A stretch of DNA of 64,000 nucleotides. It comes from Ancylobacter tetraedralis. GTDB lineage: Bacteria > Pseudomonadota > Alphaproteobacteria > Rhizobiales > Xanthobacteraceae. Made by a program: the position numbers and the translations under genes. Positions 27,118 to 35,915 of this stretch are shown here, one piece after another (position 1 is the stretch's first letter; the number at the start of each line of letters is the position of its first letter). The notes under the pieces were generated by a model. The model worked only from the letters and a program-made list of their open reading frames with translations. It did not search any database and was not told where the DNA came from. The stretch is from NCBI RefSeq assembly GCF_014195655.1, contig NZ_JACICD010000012.1, positions 1-64,000 on the forward strand, read 5' to 3'.

Positions 27118-28019
27118 TCGGTAGACTCTTCGACAGGGCATGGCTGCTGAGCGACAGTCCGCAATCGCGCGCGCAGGCGGCGTGGGGGCGCCGCTATCGC
27201 CTCTGGTGTGATTTTCGCGCGAACAAGCCGGCCCTCTACGGCCTCGCCACGGTGATCGCGCTGCTGGCGTGTGCGATCCTCGCCCCGCTGCTCGCCACGC
27301 ATGATCCCGTGACGCAGAATCTCGGCCAGAGGCTGTTGCCCCCCTCGACACAGCACTGGCTCGGAACCGACGAACTGGGGCGCGACGTCTATTCCCGGCT
27401 GCTCTATGGCGCGCGCGTCACGCTCGGCATGGTGCTGGCGGTGGTCGTCCTGGTGGCGCCGATCGGCCTCGCGGTCGGCTGCGTCGCCGGCTATTATCGC
27501 GGCGCTGCCGACGTCATCCTGATGCGTGTGACGGATGTATTCCTGGCCTTTCCCCGGCTGATCCTCGCCCTGGCCTTCGTGGCCGCGATCCAGCCCGGCA
27601 TGACCAGCGCCGTGATCGCCATCGCCCTGACCACCTGGCCACCCTATGCCCGGCTGGCGCGCGCCGAGACCATGACGATCCGCGATGCGGATTACATCGC
27701 CGCCGTGCGCATGACCGGAGCGTCTTCGGGGCGGATCATCCTGCGCCATATCATGCCGCTGTGCCTTGGTTCGCTCATCGTGCGCGTCACGCTGGACATG
27801 AGCGCCATCATCATCTTCGCCGCGAGCCTCGGCTTCCTGGGCATGGGCGCGCAGCCACCCTCGCCGGAATGGGGAACCATGATCGCCACCGCCCGGCGGT
27901 TCCTCCTCGACCAGTGGTGGGTTCCGCTGATCCCCGGAATCGCCATTCTCGTCGCCTCGCTGGCCTTCAACCTCTTGGGCGACGGGCTGCGCGACGTGCT
28001 CGACCCCAGGCAGGGGTGA
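27114..28019 (+). CDS. Peptide-type ABC transporter permease, DppC-like (module A)
   Basis: The start ATG at 27114 overlaps the DppB-like stop (ATGA) and gives 301 residues. The protein has the DppC-type N-terminal motif HWLGTDELGRDVYSRLLYGAR and the EAA loop (YIAAVRMTGASSGRIILRHIMP), with six TM helices expected. It pairs with the preceding permease to form the membrane channel. Confidence 0.93.
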   Translation: MIGRLFDRAWLLSDSPQSRAQAAWGRRYRLWCDFRANKPALYGLATVIALLACAILAPLLATHDPVTQNLGQRLLPPSTQHWLGTDELGRDVYSRLLYGARVTLGMVLAVVVLVAPIGLAVGCVAGYYRGAADVILMRVTDVFLAFPRLILALAFVAAIQPGMTSAVIAIALTTWPPYARLARAETMTIRDADYIAAVRMTGASSGRIILRHIMPLCLGSLIVRVTLDMSAIIIFAASLGFLGMGAQPPSPEWGTMIATARRFLLDQWWVPLIPGIAILVASLAFNLLGDGLRDVLDPRQG

Positions 28020-28030
28020 GGGAGACCCGG

Positions 28031-28858
28031 ATGCTGGTGGAAATTTCCGGTCTCAACATTTCCTTCCCGACGCCGCATGGCATGCACGCGGCGGTCCGCG
28101 ACGTATCGATGACGCTCGGCACGGAGAAGCTGGGCATTGTCGGCGAAAGCGGCAGCGGCAAGTCCCTCACCGCGCGGGCGCTGCTGCGCCTGCTGCCACC
28201 GGCGGCGGTCACGCGGGCGGACACGCTGCGCTTCGATGGCATCGACGTGCTCTCGGCGAGCGAGAAGCAGATGGGGATGATCCGCGGCCGTCGCGCCGGC
28301 CTCATCCTGCAGGACCCCAAATACTCGCTCAATCCGATCATGACCGCCGGCGACCAGATCGCCGAGGCCTGGCGCAACCGGCGAAAGGGCTCGCGGCGGC
28401 AGGCGAAGGAAGCGGCGATCGACCTGCTGGCGCAGGTGCAGATCCGCGATCCCCGGCGCGTCGCCGATTCCTACCCGCACGAGCTCTCCGGCGGCATGGG
28501 CCAGCGCGTGATGATCGCCATGATGCTGGCGCCGGACCCGGAACTGCTGATCGCCGACGAGCCGACCTCCGCGCTGGATGCCTCCGTGCAGGCGGAAATC
28601 CTCAAGCTGATGGAAGACCTCGTCTCCCGGCGCAATATGGGGCTGATGCTGATCAGCCACGATCTGCCGCTGGTCGGGCATTTCTGCGATCGCGTCGCGG
28701 TCATGTATGCCGGCCGCGTGGTGGAGGAACTGGCGGCGGGCGAACTCGGCCAGGCGCGCCATCCCTATACAAGGGCGCTGCTGGACTGCATGCCCAGCCT
28801 GACCCACCCGCGGCCGCGCCTGCCCGTGATGGCGCGCGATCCCGCGTGGCTGACATGA
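28031..28858 (+). CDS. ABC transporter ATPase, DppD-like (module A)
   Basis: 275 residues from the ATG at 28031. Walker A GESGSGKSL, Q-loop ILQDPKYSLNP, signature LSGGMGQRV, Walker B LLIADEPTSALD and the switch histidine in LISHDL are all intact. The C-terminal Y-T-R-A-L-L segment is typical of oligopeptide-transporter ATPases. Confidence 0.93.
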   Translation: MLVEISGLNISFPTPHGMHAAVRDVSMTLGTEKLGIVGESGSGKSLTARALLRLLPPAAVTRADTLRFDGIDVLSASEKQMGMIRGRRAGLILQDPKYSLNPIMTAGDQIAEAWRNRRKGSRRQAKEAAIDLLAQVQIRDPRRVADSYPHELSGGMGQRVMIAMMLAPDPELLIADEPTSALDASVQAEILKLMEDLVSRRNMGLMLISHDLPLVGHFCDRVAVMYAGRVVEELAAGELGQARHPYTRALLDCMPSLTHPRPRLPVMARDPAWLT

Positions 28859-28868
28859 GGTGGCCGAC

Positions 28869-29621
28869 ATGAGCCATACCCGCCGCGACATGATCATCGT
28901 CGACGACCTGCGGGTCCGCTTCGGCTCGCACGACGCGGTGCGCGGCGTCAGCTTTCGCGTGCCGGAGGGCAGCAGCTTCGGCATCGTCGGCGAGAGCGGT
29001 TCGGGCAAATCGACGGTGATGCGCGCGCTGGCCGGCCTCAACGATCTCTGGGACGGATATCTCGAAATCGCCGGCATGCCGCTGGGGCGGGGCAAGCCGC
29101 CGGATTTCTTCCGCCGCGTGCAGATGGTGTTCCAGGACCCCTACGGGTCGCTACATCCGCGCCAGACCGTGGATCGCGCATTGAGCGAGCCGCTGCTCGT
29201 GCAGGGGATCGGCGATATCGACCGGCGGATCCGGCAGGTGCTTGCCGATGTCGCGCTGCCGGCGGCGGCGCGCTTTCGCTACCCGCACCAACTCTCCGGC
29301 GGCCAGCGCCAGCGTGTGGCGATCGCCCGCGCGCTGATTTCCGAACCCTCGGTGCTGCTGCTCGACGAACCTACCAGCGCGCTGGACGTGTCTGTCCAGG
29401 CGGAGATCCTCAACCTGCTGGCGGATCTGCGCGAGGAGCGAAAGCTCACCTATCTGATGGTCAGCCACAATCTCGCGGTGGTGGCGCATCTGTGCCCATG
29501 GGTCGGCGTGATGAGCAATGGCGAGATGGTGGAAATCCTCTCCGCCGAGGACCTGCGGGCCGGCCGTACCCGCAATCCGCAGACGACGCGCCTGCGCGAA
29601 CTGAGCGCGGAACTGGGCTGA
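28869..29621 (+). CDS. ABC transporter ATPase, DppF-like (module A)
   Basis: I choose the ATG at 28869, which has GAGG 8 nt upstream, over a GTG at 28860. This gives 250 residues. Walker A GESGSGKST, Q-loop VFQDPYGSLHP, signature LSGGQRQRV, Walker B LLLDEPTSALD and VSHNLAV are intact. It completes the transporter; the gamma-glutamyltransferase follows after about 120 bp. Confidence 0.92.
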   Translation: MSHTRRDMIIVDDLRVRFGSHDAVRGVSFRVPEGSSFGIVGESGSGKSTVMRALAGLNDLWDGYLEIAGMPLGRGKPPDFFRRVQMVFQDPYGSLHPRQTVDRALSEPLLVQGIGDIDRRIRQVLADVALPAAARFRYPHQLSGGQRQRVAIARALISEPSVLLLDEPTSALDVSVQAEILNLLADLREERKLTYLMVSHNLAVVAHLCPWVGVMSNGEMVEILSAEDLRAGRTRNPQTTRLRELSAELG

Positions 29622-29742
29622 GCGGCAGCCATCGTCCGGGCCGCCGGCGCGGGACGGCGGGCACGCCGGACGACATGAAACATTCGGCATTGCCCACCGG
29701 ACGCGGGATGGTGGCGTGCAGCAGGTTGAGGATGGATTTGGC

Positions 29743-31353
29743 GTGAGTGACAATCGGGATCGGAAGCCGCTCGACGGGGCCGGGCGCACGCGCTCGATCG
29801 TGTATTCGGCAAGGGCCGCGGCGGCGACATCACATCCGCTGGCGAGCCTGACCGCCATCGACATGCTCCGCCGGGGCGGCAACGCCGTGGACGCGGCCAT
29901 CGCGGCCATCGCGGTGCAGTGCGTGGTGGAGCCCCACCAGACCGGCATCGGCGGCGACTGCTTCGCCCTCTACATGCCGCGCAACGCGCGCGCGCCGATC
30001 GGTCTCAGCGGCGCCGGCCGTGCCCCGGCGGCGGCCAGCACGGGCTGGTTCGCCCAGCATGGCGTCGCGGAACTGGCGCTCGACTCGCCGCATTCGGTGA
30101 CCGTTCCGGGGGCCGTGGCCGGCTGGTGCAAGCTCCTTGCGGACCATGGTCGCCTGTCGCTGGAAACCGTGCTGGAGCCGGCGATCCGCTGCGCCCGCGA
30201 CGGCTATGTGGTGCAGCCCATCGTGGGCCTCGACTGGTCGACGGAGGCCCCGCTGCTGGCCGATCACCCGGTGGCGGCGTCGGTGTTCCTGCCCGGGGGC
30301 CGCCCCATCCCGGCCGGCAGCCTCCACCGCCAGCCGCGGCTGGCCGCGACGCTGGAGACCATCGCCCGCGAAGGCCATGACGGTTTCTACACGGGGGAGG
30401 TCGCCGCCGACATGGTCGCCTGCCTGCGGGACCATGGCGGGCTGCACACGTTGCAGGATTTCGCGGAGGCCCGGGCCGACTACGTCGCGCCGATTTCGAC
30501 ACGCTACCGGGGCTACGACGTGCTCGAGTTGCCGCCGAGCGGCCAGGGTCTCGCGGCGCTCATGATGCTGAACGTGCTGGACCGGATGGATCTCGCCGAC
30601 CCCGGCATGAGCGAGGCCGACCGGATTCACGTTCTGGCCGAACTTGCCAAGCTTGCCTATCACCACCGCGATCACCTGTTCGGCGATCCCGATTTCGCAT
30701 CCACTCCCGTCCGGGAGCTGCTGTCGCCGCAATGGGCCGACTTCGCCCGGACACGGATCGACATGAGTCACGCGGCGGAGCCTGTCGTGTGGCCGGAGGT
30801 CATGCAGCGCGACACTGTCTATGCCTGCGTGATCGACGAGGACGGCAACGCGATTTCCTTCATCAACTCGCTGTTCCACTCGTTCGGCAGCCGGATCATG
30901 GCGCCGCGTTCGGGGGTTCTGTTCCACAACCGGGGCGCCCAGTTTCGCCTTGAGCCCGGCCACCCGAATGCGATCGCCGGCGGCAAGCGGCCGCTCCATA
31001 CGCTCATTCCGGGCATGGTGATGAAGGACGGCGCGTGCGTCGCGCCCTTCGGCGTCATGGGCGGTCCCTACCAGGCCGCCGGCCATGCCGAATTGCTGTC
31101 GAACATCCTCGATCTGGGCCTCGATCCGCAGCAGGCGCTCGATCACCCCCGCAGCTTCGCCTATCGCGGCGTGCTCAATGTCGAGCGGCGGACCGACCCC
31201 GGCTTGATCGACGCCCTGCGGTCGCGCGGCCACGATGCCCAGTGGTCACCGGCGATGATCGGTGGCGGCCAGCTCATCTGGCGCGATCCCGCGAGCGGGA
31301 TCCTCGCCGCCGCCTCCGATCCGCGCAAGGACGGTTGCGCACTCGGCCTGTAG
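29743..31353 (+). CDS. Gamma-glutamyltransferase-family Ntn hydrolase (YwrD-like)
   Basis: 536 residues from a GTG at 29743 (an in-frame GTG at 29716 is possible). The N-terminal half has the classic SHPLASLTAIDMLRRGGNAVDAA. The autocatalytic/nucleophile threonine is in RDTVYACVIDEDGNAISF (about residue 358), and GGPYQAAGHAELLSN follows in the small subunit. I see no convincing signal peptide, so it is probably cytoplasmic like YwrD. In a cluster with a GS-like ligase it could hydrolyse a gamma-glutamyl intermediate, closing a gamma-glutamylation cycle. That role is inference. Confidence 0.9.
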   Translation: MSDNRDRKPLDGAGRTRSIVYSARAAAATSHPLASLTAIDMLRRGGNAVDAAIAAIAVQCVVEPHQTGIGGDCFALYMPRNARAPIGLSGAGRAPAAASTGWFAQHGVAELALDSPHSVTVPGAVAGWCKLLADHGRLSLETVLEPAIRCARDGYVVQPIVGLDWSTEAPLLADHPVAASVFLPGGRPIPAGSLHRQPRLAATLETIAREGHDGFYTGEVAADMVACLRDHGGLHTLQDFAEARADYVAPISTRYRGYDVLELPPSGQGLAALMMLNVLDRMDLADPGMSEADRIHVLAELAKLAYHHRDHLFGDPDFASTPVRELLSPQWADFARTRIDMSHAAEPVVWPEVMQRDTVYACVIDEDGNAISFINSLFHSFGSRIMAPRSGVLFHNRGAQFRLEPGHPNAIAGGKRPLHTLIPGMVMKDGACVAPFGVMGGPYQAAGHAELLSNILDLGLDPQQALDHPRSFAYRGVLNVERRTDPGLIDALRSRGHDAQWSPAMIGGGQLIWRDPASGILAAASDPRKDGCALGL

Positions 31354-31399
31354 GCCCGGCCCATCGTCCTTCGACACGTTCAACCAGCAGGTTCCAGTC

Positions 31400-31897
31400 A
31401 TGAAGATCGAACAGCGTCTCGACGAACTCGGCATCACCCTCACGGTTCCGATGGCCGGGCCCGGGCAGTACGGCAAGCGTTACGGCAAGATGAAGCCCTT
31501 CGTCATCACGGGGCGGGTGCTGCATCTGGGGGGCCATTCCGCCGGCATGGAGAATGGCCAGGTGCGCTATCCGGGCCGACTCGGCCAGGACGTGACCATC
31601 GAGGAAGGCTATCGCGCCGCCCGGCAGACCGGCATCAACTGCCTCTCCACCATCAAGCGCGCGATCGGCGACCTCGACCGCGTCACCGCCATTGTCAGCT
31701 CGATCAATTTCGTTGCCTGCACGCCGGATTTCTACGAGCACTACAAGATCACCAACGGCCTGAGCGACCTTTTCGACGAGGTGTTCGGCTCGGAGATCGG
31801 CCTTGGCGCGCGGGCGACCTATGGCGCTCCCTCGCTGTCGGACAATTACTGTTTCGAGACGTCGCTGATCGTCGAGATCGACAGCCCGGCGTCCTAG
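31400..31897 (+). CDS. RidA/YjgF-family protein
   Basis: 165 residues from the ATG at 31400. The fold signature is recognisable from FVITGRVLHLGGHSAG, GYRAARQTGINCLSTIKRAIGDLDRVTAIVSSINFVA, and FGSEIGLGARATYGAPSLSDN, close to the longer RidA subfamily. These proteins hydrolyse reactive enamine/imine intermediates released by PLP enzymes. The canonical RidA arginine near the C-terminus is present as GARATYGAPSL. Its neighbours include several PLP and amine-oxidising enzymes. Confidence 0.87.
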   Translation: MKIEQRLDELGITLTVPMAGPGQYGKRYGKMKPFVITGRVLHLGGHSAGMENGQVRYPGRLGQDVTIEEGYRAARQTGINCLSTIKRAIGDLDRVTAIVSSINFVACTPDFYEHYKITNGLSDLFDEVFGSEIGLGARATYGAPSLSDNYCFETSLIVEIDSPAS

Positions 31898-31930
31898 CGG
31901 TTTGCCAGTTGCTCTTGGCCGGAGATGGAT

Positions 31931-33301
31931 ATGTTTCCCTGGAGCGCCATCGAGATCGCCCGCTCCGTCAACGACGGAACCCGCGATCCGCGCGAGGCCG
32001 TCGAGCATGCGCTCACGGCCATCGCCGCCGGCAATGAAGCGCTCAACGCCATCGTCGATTTCGATCCGGCGGAGGTCGAGCCCCAGCTTGCCGAGCTCGC
32101 GCGGCGGCTTGCCGCCGGCGAACGTCCACCGCTTGCCGGAGTGCCGGTGGCGATCAAGGATCATATCCGCATCGCCGGCAAGCGGGTCACACTGGGCTCG
32201 TTGATGTTCCGCGACTTCGTGCCGGAGCACGACGATGTCGCCATCGAGCGCTTGCGCGCCGCCGGCGCGATCTTCGTCGGCTCGACCAACATGTCCGAGT
32301 TCGGCTGCACGGGGCATACCTCGAACTTGGTCTATGGCACCACCCGGCATCCGCAGGACCCCCGCCTGACCCCGGGCGGCTCCTCGGGGGGCGCCGCCAC
32401 GGCGCTGGGGGCGGGCTTCGTACCTCTGGCGCTGGGCAGCGACGGGGCCGGTTCCGGGCGGCGCCCCGCGGCCCATTGCGGTGTCGTGGGCTTCAAGCCG
32501 TCGACCGGTGCCATCGCGACACCTCGCATCCTCTCGCCGACCGAGGTGCTGGCGCCGATGGCGGCGCGTGTCGACGACGTCACTCTGTTCTTCAACGTGC
32601 TTGCCGGTTCGCACCCGGAGGATCCCGGCTCGGTAGATCTGCCCGCGGACGATGGGCGCCCGGTGCGCGCCTTGCGCATCGCCTACAGCCCGCGCTTCGG
32701 GCTCGACGTGCCGGTCGATCCCGATGTCGCCACCACCATCGAGGCCGCCGTGGAAAAGCTGCGCGCCGCCGGCCTATCGATCGAGCGAGCTGATCCGCTG
32801 TGGCCGGAGGGCGCGAGCGAAGCCGGCATCGCGCCGATCCAGCAGGCAGGCCTTGCGGCCGGATGGGGCGATGCCTGGCGTGTCGATCCGACCCGCTTCT
32901 CGCCCGCCATTGCCGCCCAGATCGAGCGCGGCCTGGCTCTCGATGGTCTCGCTCTCGCCCGGGCCTATGGGCTGAGCCAGGCAATCGCCGGCGCGGCGGC
33001 ACGCTTCTTTGCACGCGGGTATGATCTGCTGATCGGCCCGACAACGCCGTGCGTTGCCTGGCCGCATGAGCACTTCGCTCCCCGCGAGATTGACAGAGTA
33101 AGAGTTGGCGATCGCGGGCATGCGGTTTTCACGCCGTTCTTCAATCACGCCTTCTGCCCGGCACTTTCCCTACCCGCGGGTCGCGGCCGGAACGATTTGC
33201 CGGTAGGTCTGCAGATCGCGGGCCGGCGCCTTTCCGACCGCCAGTTGCTGCGCGCCGCCGCATTCATGGAAGACACCCTGAGCGACCGCGAGAAATCGTG
33301 A
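31931..33301 (+). CDS. Amidase-signature hydrolase (module A)
   Basis: I choose the ATG at 31931, with GGAG 6 nt upstream, giving 456 residues. The Ser-cisSer-Lys triad is complete: lysine in PVAIKDHIRIAG, cis-serine in TPGGSSGGAATALG, and nucleophile serine in LGSDGAGSGRRPA. Amidase-signature enzymes cleave amide bonds of small substrates. The specificity-determining middle and C-terminal parts are not recognisable to me. It is the last gene in the plus-strand module A series. Confidence 0.9.
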   Translation: MFPWSAIEIARSVNDGTRDPREAVEHALTAIAAGNEALNAIVDFDPAEVEPQLAELARRLAAGERPPLAGVPVAIKDHIRIAGKRVTLGSLMFRDFVPEHDDVAIERLRAAGAIFVGSTNMSEFGCTGHTSNLVYGTTRHPQDPRLTPGGSSGGAATALGAGFVPLALGSDGAGSGRRPAAHCGVVGFKPSTGAIATPRILSPTEVLAPMAARVDDVTLFFNVLAGSHPEDPGSVDLPADDGRPVRALRIAYSPRFGLDVPVDPDVATTIEAAVEKLRAAGLSIERADPLWPEGASEAGIAPIQQAGLAAGWGDAWRVDPTRFSPAIAAQIERGLALDGLALARAYGLSQAIAGAAARFFARGYDLLIGPTTPCVAWPHEHFAPREIDRVRVGDRGHAVFTPFFNHAFCPALSLPAGRGRNDLPVGLQIAGRRLSDRQLLRAAAFMEDTLSDREKS

Positions 33302-33608
33302 GAGCGCACATAGATGAGCTGGCTCGACTCATCGGCCCTTCGTCGTCTCGAGCAACTCACCATCGAAGTGAGCCAAAAGCCGATGACGAGATGAGTGCGG
33401 AGGCTGTCGATCTTATGGCTTCAATCGAGCGCCCACCCAACCGCCGACAAAGGCGATGGCGGAAGGAATGAAGCTCGCGCCATAGTGCGCGGGAAAATCA
33501 TGATGCGTGCGTAACCGAGAGCGGATCCCTGGGCCGTAATCGAGGGTGCACAACGGCTTGCTGCCTAGACCTTCGATGCCGTTTGATGGCTCTTCAAGGC
33601 ACGATGCA
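33302..33608. other. Spacer between module A and module B
   Basis: A 307-bp gap between convergently oriented genes. On the minus strand, 33409-33540 encodes a protein-like tail (HYGASFIPSAIAFVGGWVG ... RLKP stop) with no start, which may be the remnant of a lost membrane protein. I see no intact gene and no obvious bidirectional terminator. Confidence 0.4.
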
Positions 33609-34991
33609 TCATTGCCACCGCGACAGTGTCAGAAAGCCGACCGCGGCGACCATCAATACGCTCAGGCAGAAGAAACCGTTCCAGCGCAGTCCCACCGTGA
33701 AAGGGGGCCGGCCGGTTGCCAAACAGGCAATGGAGAGCGTCGAGGTCGCTGGAGAGACCAGCAGACCCAGGCCCCAACCGATGAGAGCCGAGAGGATCAG
33801 CATCGGCTCTGAAATCACCAGACCCGCGGAAAGCGTCGCCTTGACGCTGATGGTCGAGCTTATGATCGGATTGAGCCCCAGCATGGATGTCAGCAGGATC
33901 AACAGCGAAATGCTGCAGGCAAGAAGCCAACCCTGCAGGCCGGCAAGGAGCACGAACCCGCGCACCGTCTGCTCCGGCACCATCGCGCCGATCATCAGGC
34001 CGAGGTAGCCCGCCGACGCGATGATCGCGATCTCGTTCACCGCGGAGGGCAATGCCTGGAAGGTCATGTCGCCCAGGCGGTGCAGGGAGCGGCTTGCCGT
34101 TCTCTCGCCCGCAGGTCCGGGGGCCATGAGGTGCCAGCCCGCCGCGAACAGGGGAATGACCGCGAGAATGGCGCCCCGGAGAGGCAGGGCGGTCACGAAC
34201 TGCAGCAAGGCTGCCGCCCCGATGATGCCCGCCAGAATGCACAGCAATCCCGCCAGCTCCTTGGCGCCGGCTCCCCCGAGCTTGCGAACCCGGCGCACCG
34301 GCGCCCGGTCCTCGGCACGATCGAACAGCCAGCCGATGGTCAGGAAAATGAGCGTCGCCGCCAGGCCGTAGGGCGCAAAGTCGAACCATGTCAGGCCCGG
34401 GGTCAATGTCAGCATGAGATTGAGGCCCAGCCCGACAGGCGACCAGAAGAGATTGGCGCAGAAGCCTCGCAGAACGGCGTTGGTGATGCGGCGGACCTGC
34501 GTCTCGGCCGCGGGGCCTTCGCCGCGCCGGGAGATCGGGCCGCGCAGCGCGACATCGAGAAGGAGCATCAAGCCGCCGATGTTCAGAAGAACGCCGAAAA
34601 CCTGCCCGCCGACGGCAAGGAGCCCATAGCGCCGGTTCGGCGGCTGGTCGACGATGAAACGCCCCGCCTCCCTCACCATCTCGCTGTCCCTCGCGACGAT
34701 GCGCAGCGGCACGAGAACGGTGATCAGCGCCGGCAGATAGACGGCCTGCCGCACCATCTGCGCGAATGCGTCCAGCGAACCGCCGGACAGGACGTACAGC
34801 GCCGTGACGAGCATGGCCGCCGCCAGCATGACCTGCGCAGACAGCGCCGTTCCCCCGAAGGACAACAGGATGTAGGCGCCGATGAAGCCGATGGAGGTCA
34901 AAGGCCAGAGGGACGAAGGCGCGGCGGTCGCCACGAACGCGGCCGTGGCGGCCACGAGCAGACACATGCCCGGCAGCATTCGCATATTCAT
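33609..34991 (-). CDS. Polytopic membrane protein of unknown function (possible permease)
   Basis: 460 residues, strongly hydrophobic, with roughly 11-12 predicted TM helices in two halves separated by a charged loop near residues 225-245 (DRAEDRAPVRRVRKLGG). I do not recognise the family with confidence. The GLNPIISSTISVKATLS segment, with asparagine-proline at a helix break, and the SAVNEIAIIASAGY segment recall substrate-binding turns in the ion-transporter/DcuC-like group. Its place at the 3' side of the SDR-aminotransferase-M81 group suggests it exports or imports a compound of module B. A Dcu/L-lactate-permease-like carrier is possible but unproven. Confidence 0.75.
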   Translation of the reverse strand: MNMRMLPGMCLLVAATAAFVATAAPSSLWPLTSIGFIGAYILLSFGGTALSAQVMLAAAMLVTALYVLSGGSLDAFAQMVRQAVYLPALITVLVPLRIVARDSEMVREAGRFIVDQPPNRRYGLLAVGGQVFGVLLNIGGLMLLLDVALRGPISRRGEGPAAETQVRRITNAVLRGFCANLFWSPVGLGLNLMLTLTPGLTWFDFAPYGLAATLIFLTIGWLFDRAEDRAPVRRVRKLGGAGAKELAGLLCILAGIIGAAALLQFVTALPLRGAILAVIPLFAAGWHLMAPGPAGERTASRSLHRLGDMTFQALPSAVNEIAIIASAGYLGLMIGAMVPEQTVRGFVLLAGLQGWLLACSISLLILLTSMLGLNPIISSTISVKATLSAGLVISEPMLILSALIGWGLGLLVSPATSTLSIACLATGRPPFTVGLRWNGFFCLSVLMVAAVGFLTLSRWQ

Positions 34992-35093
34992 GAAGACACG
35001 CGCTTCTCGCTGGAAACAGAACCGACCCGGGCGCTCTGCCTCGGCGACGGACCGCTCGCATTAGGCCGGTCTCTGGCGGATCGAGGCCGCGAC

Positions 35094-35915
35094 CTAATGC
35101 TCTCCGACCCAGTGACGCGCCGAGCGCACCGGCTGCTCAAGGCCGTCCACCGCCACCATGCGTCCGTTCACCCAATTGGCGCGGGCCGAGGCCAGGAACA
35201 CGACGACATCGGCCACCTCCTGCGGCGCGCCGAGGCGCCCCATGGGGAAGGCTTCCTCGACATAGGCGTCGAAGGCCTCGCGATGGGCATCGCGATAGGT
35301 CGCCCATCCGCCCCCCTCCTCGAGGATGGCGCCGGGCGCGACGGCATTCACCCGGATGCCGTGCTTCTGGAATTCGAGCGCCCAGCGTTCGGTGTCGAAG
35401 ATCAGGGCGGCTTTCGATCCGCCGTACTGGCCGCTGCTGGCAAGTTGCGGCACCCAGCCGGAAATCGACGCGATGTTGACGATGGCCGCCGCGCGGTGCT
35501 GCATATGCGGCACGGCGAGGCGCATCAGGCGGACGGTCTGGACCACGTTCATCTCGAAGGTGCGGCGCCAGTGGTCGTCGGTGCTGTTTTCGATCAGGCG
35601 TCCACCGACCGCACCGCCGACATTGTTGACGAGCACGTCGATCCCGCCATGGCGCTCGACCACGTTGTCGATCAGGCGCGCCGCGCCGTCCGGTTCCGTC
35701 ACGTCGCACGCCACCGAAAGAACGGAGGCCGCAGTCTCCGGCAGGCCGTGCGCGGCGGCGCGCAGTCTCTCCTGCGTGCGGCCGACCAGCACCACATGGG
35801 CCCCCTCGCGGGCAAATTCGCAGGCTGTCGCCAGGCCGATGCCGGCGCTCGAGCCGGTCACGACGACCACCTTGTCTTTCAGCAGCAGATCCATGGCGGG
35901 GTCTTGGCGCCTCAT
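35094..35915 (-). CDS. Short-chain dehydrogenase/reductase
   Basis: A classical SDR of 273 residues. The cofactor glycines TGSSAGIG are near residue 21, NNVGG near residue 97, the catalytic serine in IASISG and the Y-x3-K pair in QYGGSKAA. The acidic/basic selector after strand 2 (GRTQERL) favours NADP. The start at 35915 overlaps the aminotransferase stop (ATGA), while an internal ATG at 35894 gives a more usual N-terminus (MDLLLKDK). A carbonyl made by the neighbouring transaminase is a plausible substrate. Confidence 0.9.
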   Translation of the reverse strand: MRRQDPAMDLLLKDKVVVVTGSSAGIGLATACEFAREGAHVVLVGRTQERLRAAAHGLPETAASVLSVACDVTEPDGAARLIDNVVERHGGIDVLVNNVGGAVGGRLIENSTDDHWRRTFEMNVVQTVRLMRLAVPHMQHRAAAIVNIASISGWVPQLASSGQYGGSKAALIFDTERWALEFQKHGIRVNAVAPGAILEEGGGWATYRDAHREAFDAYVEEAFPMGRLGAPQEVADVVVFLASARANWVNGRMVAVDGLEQPVRSARHWVGEH

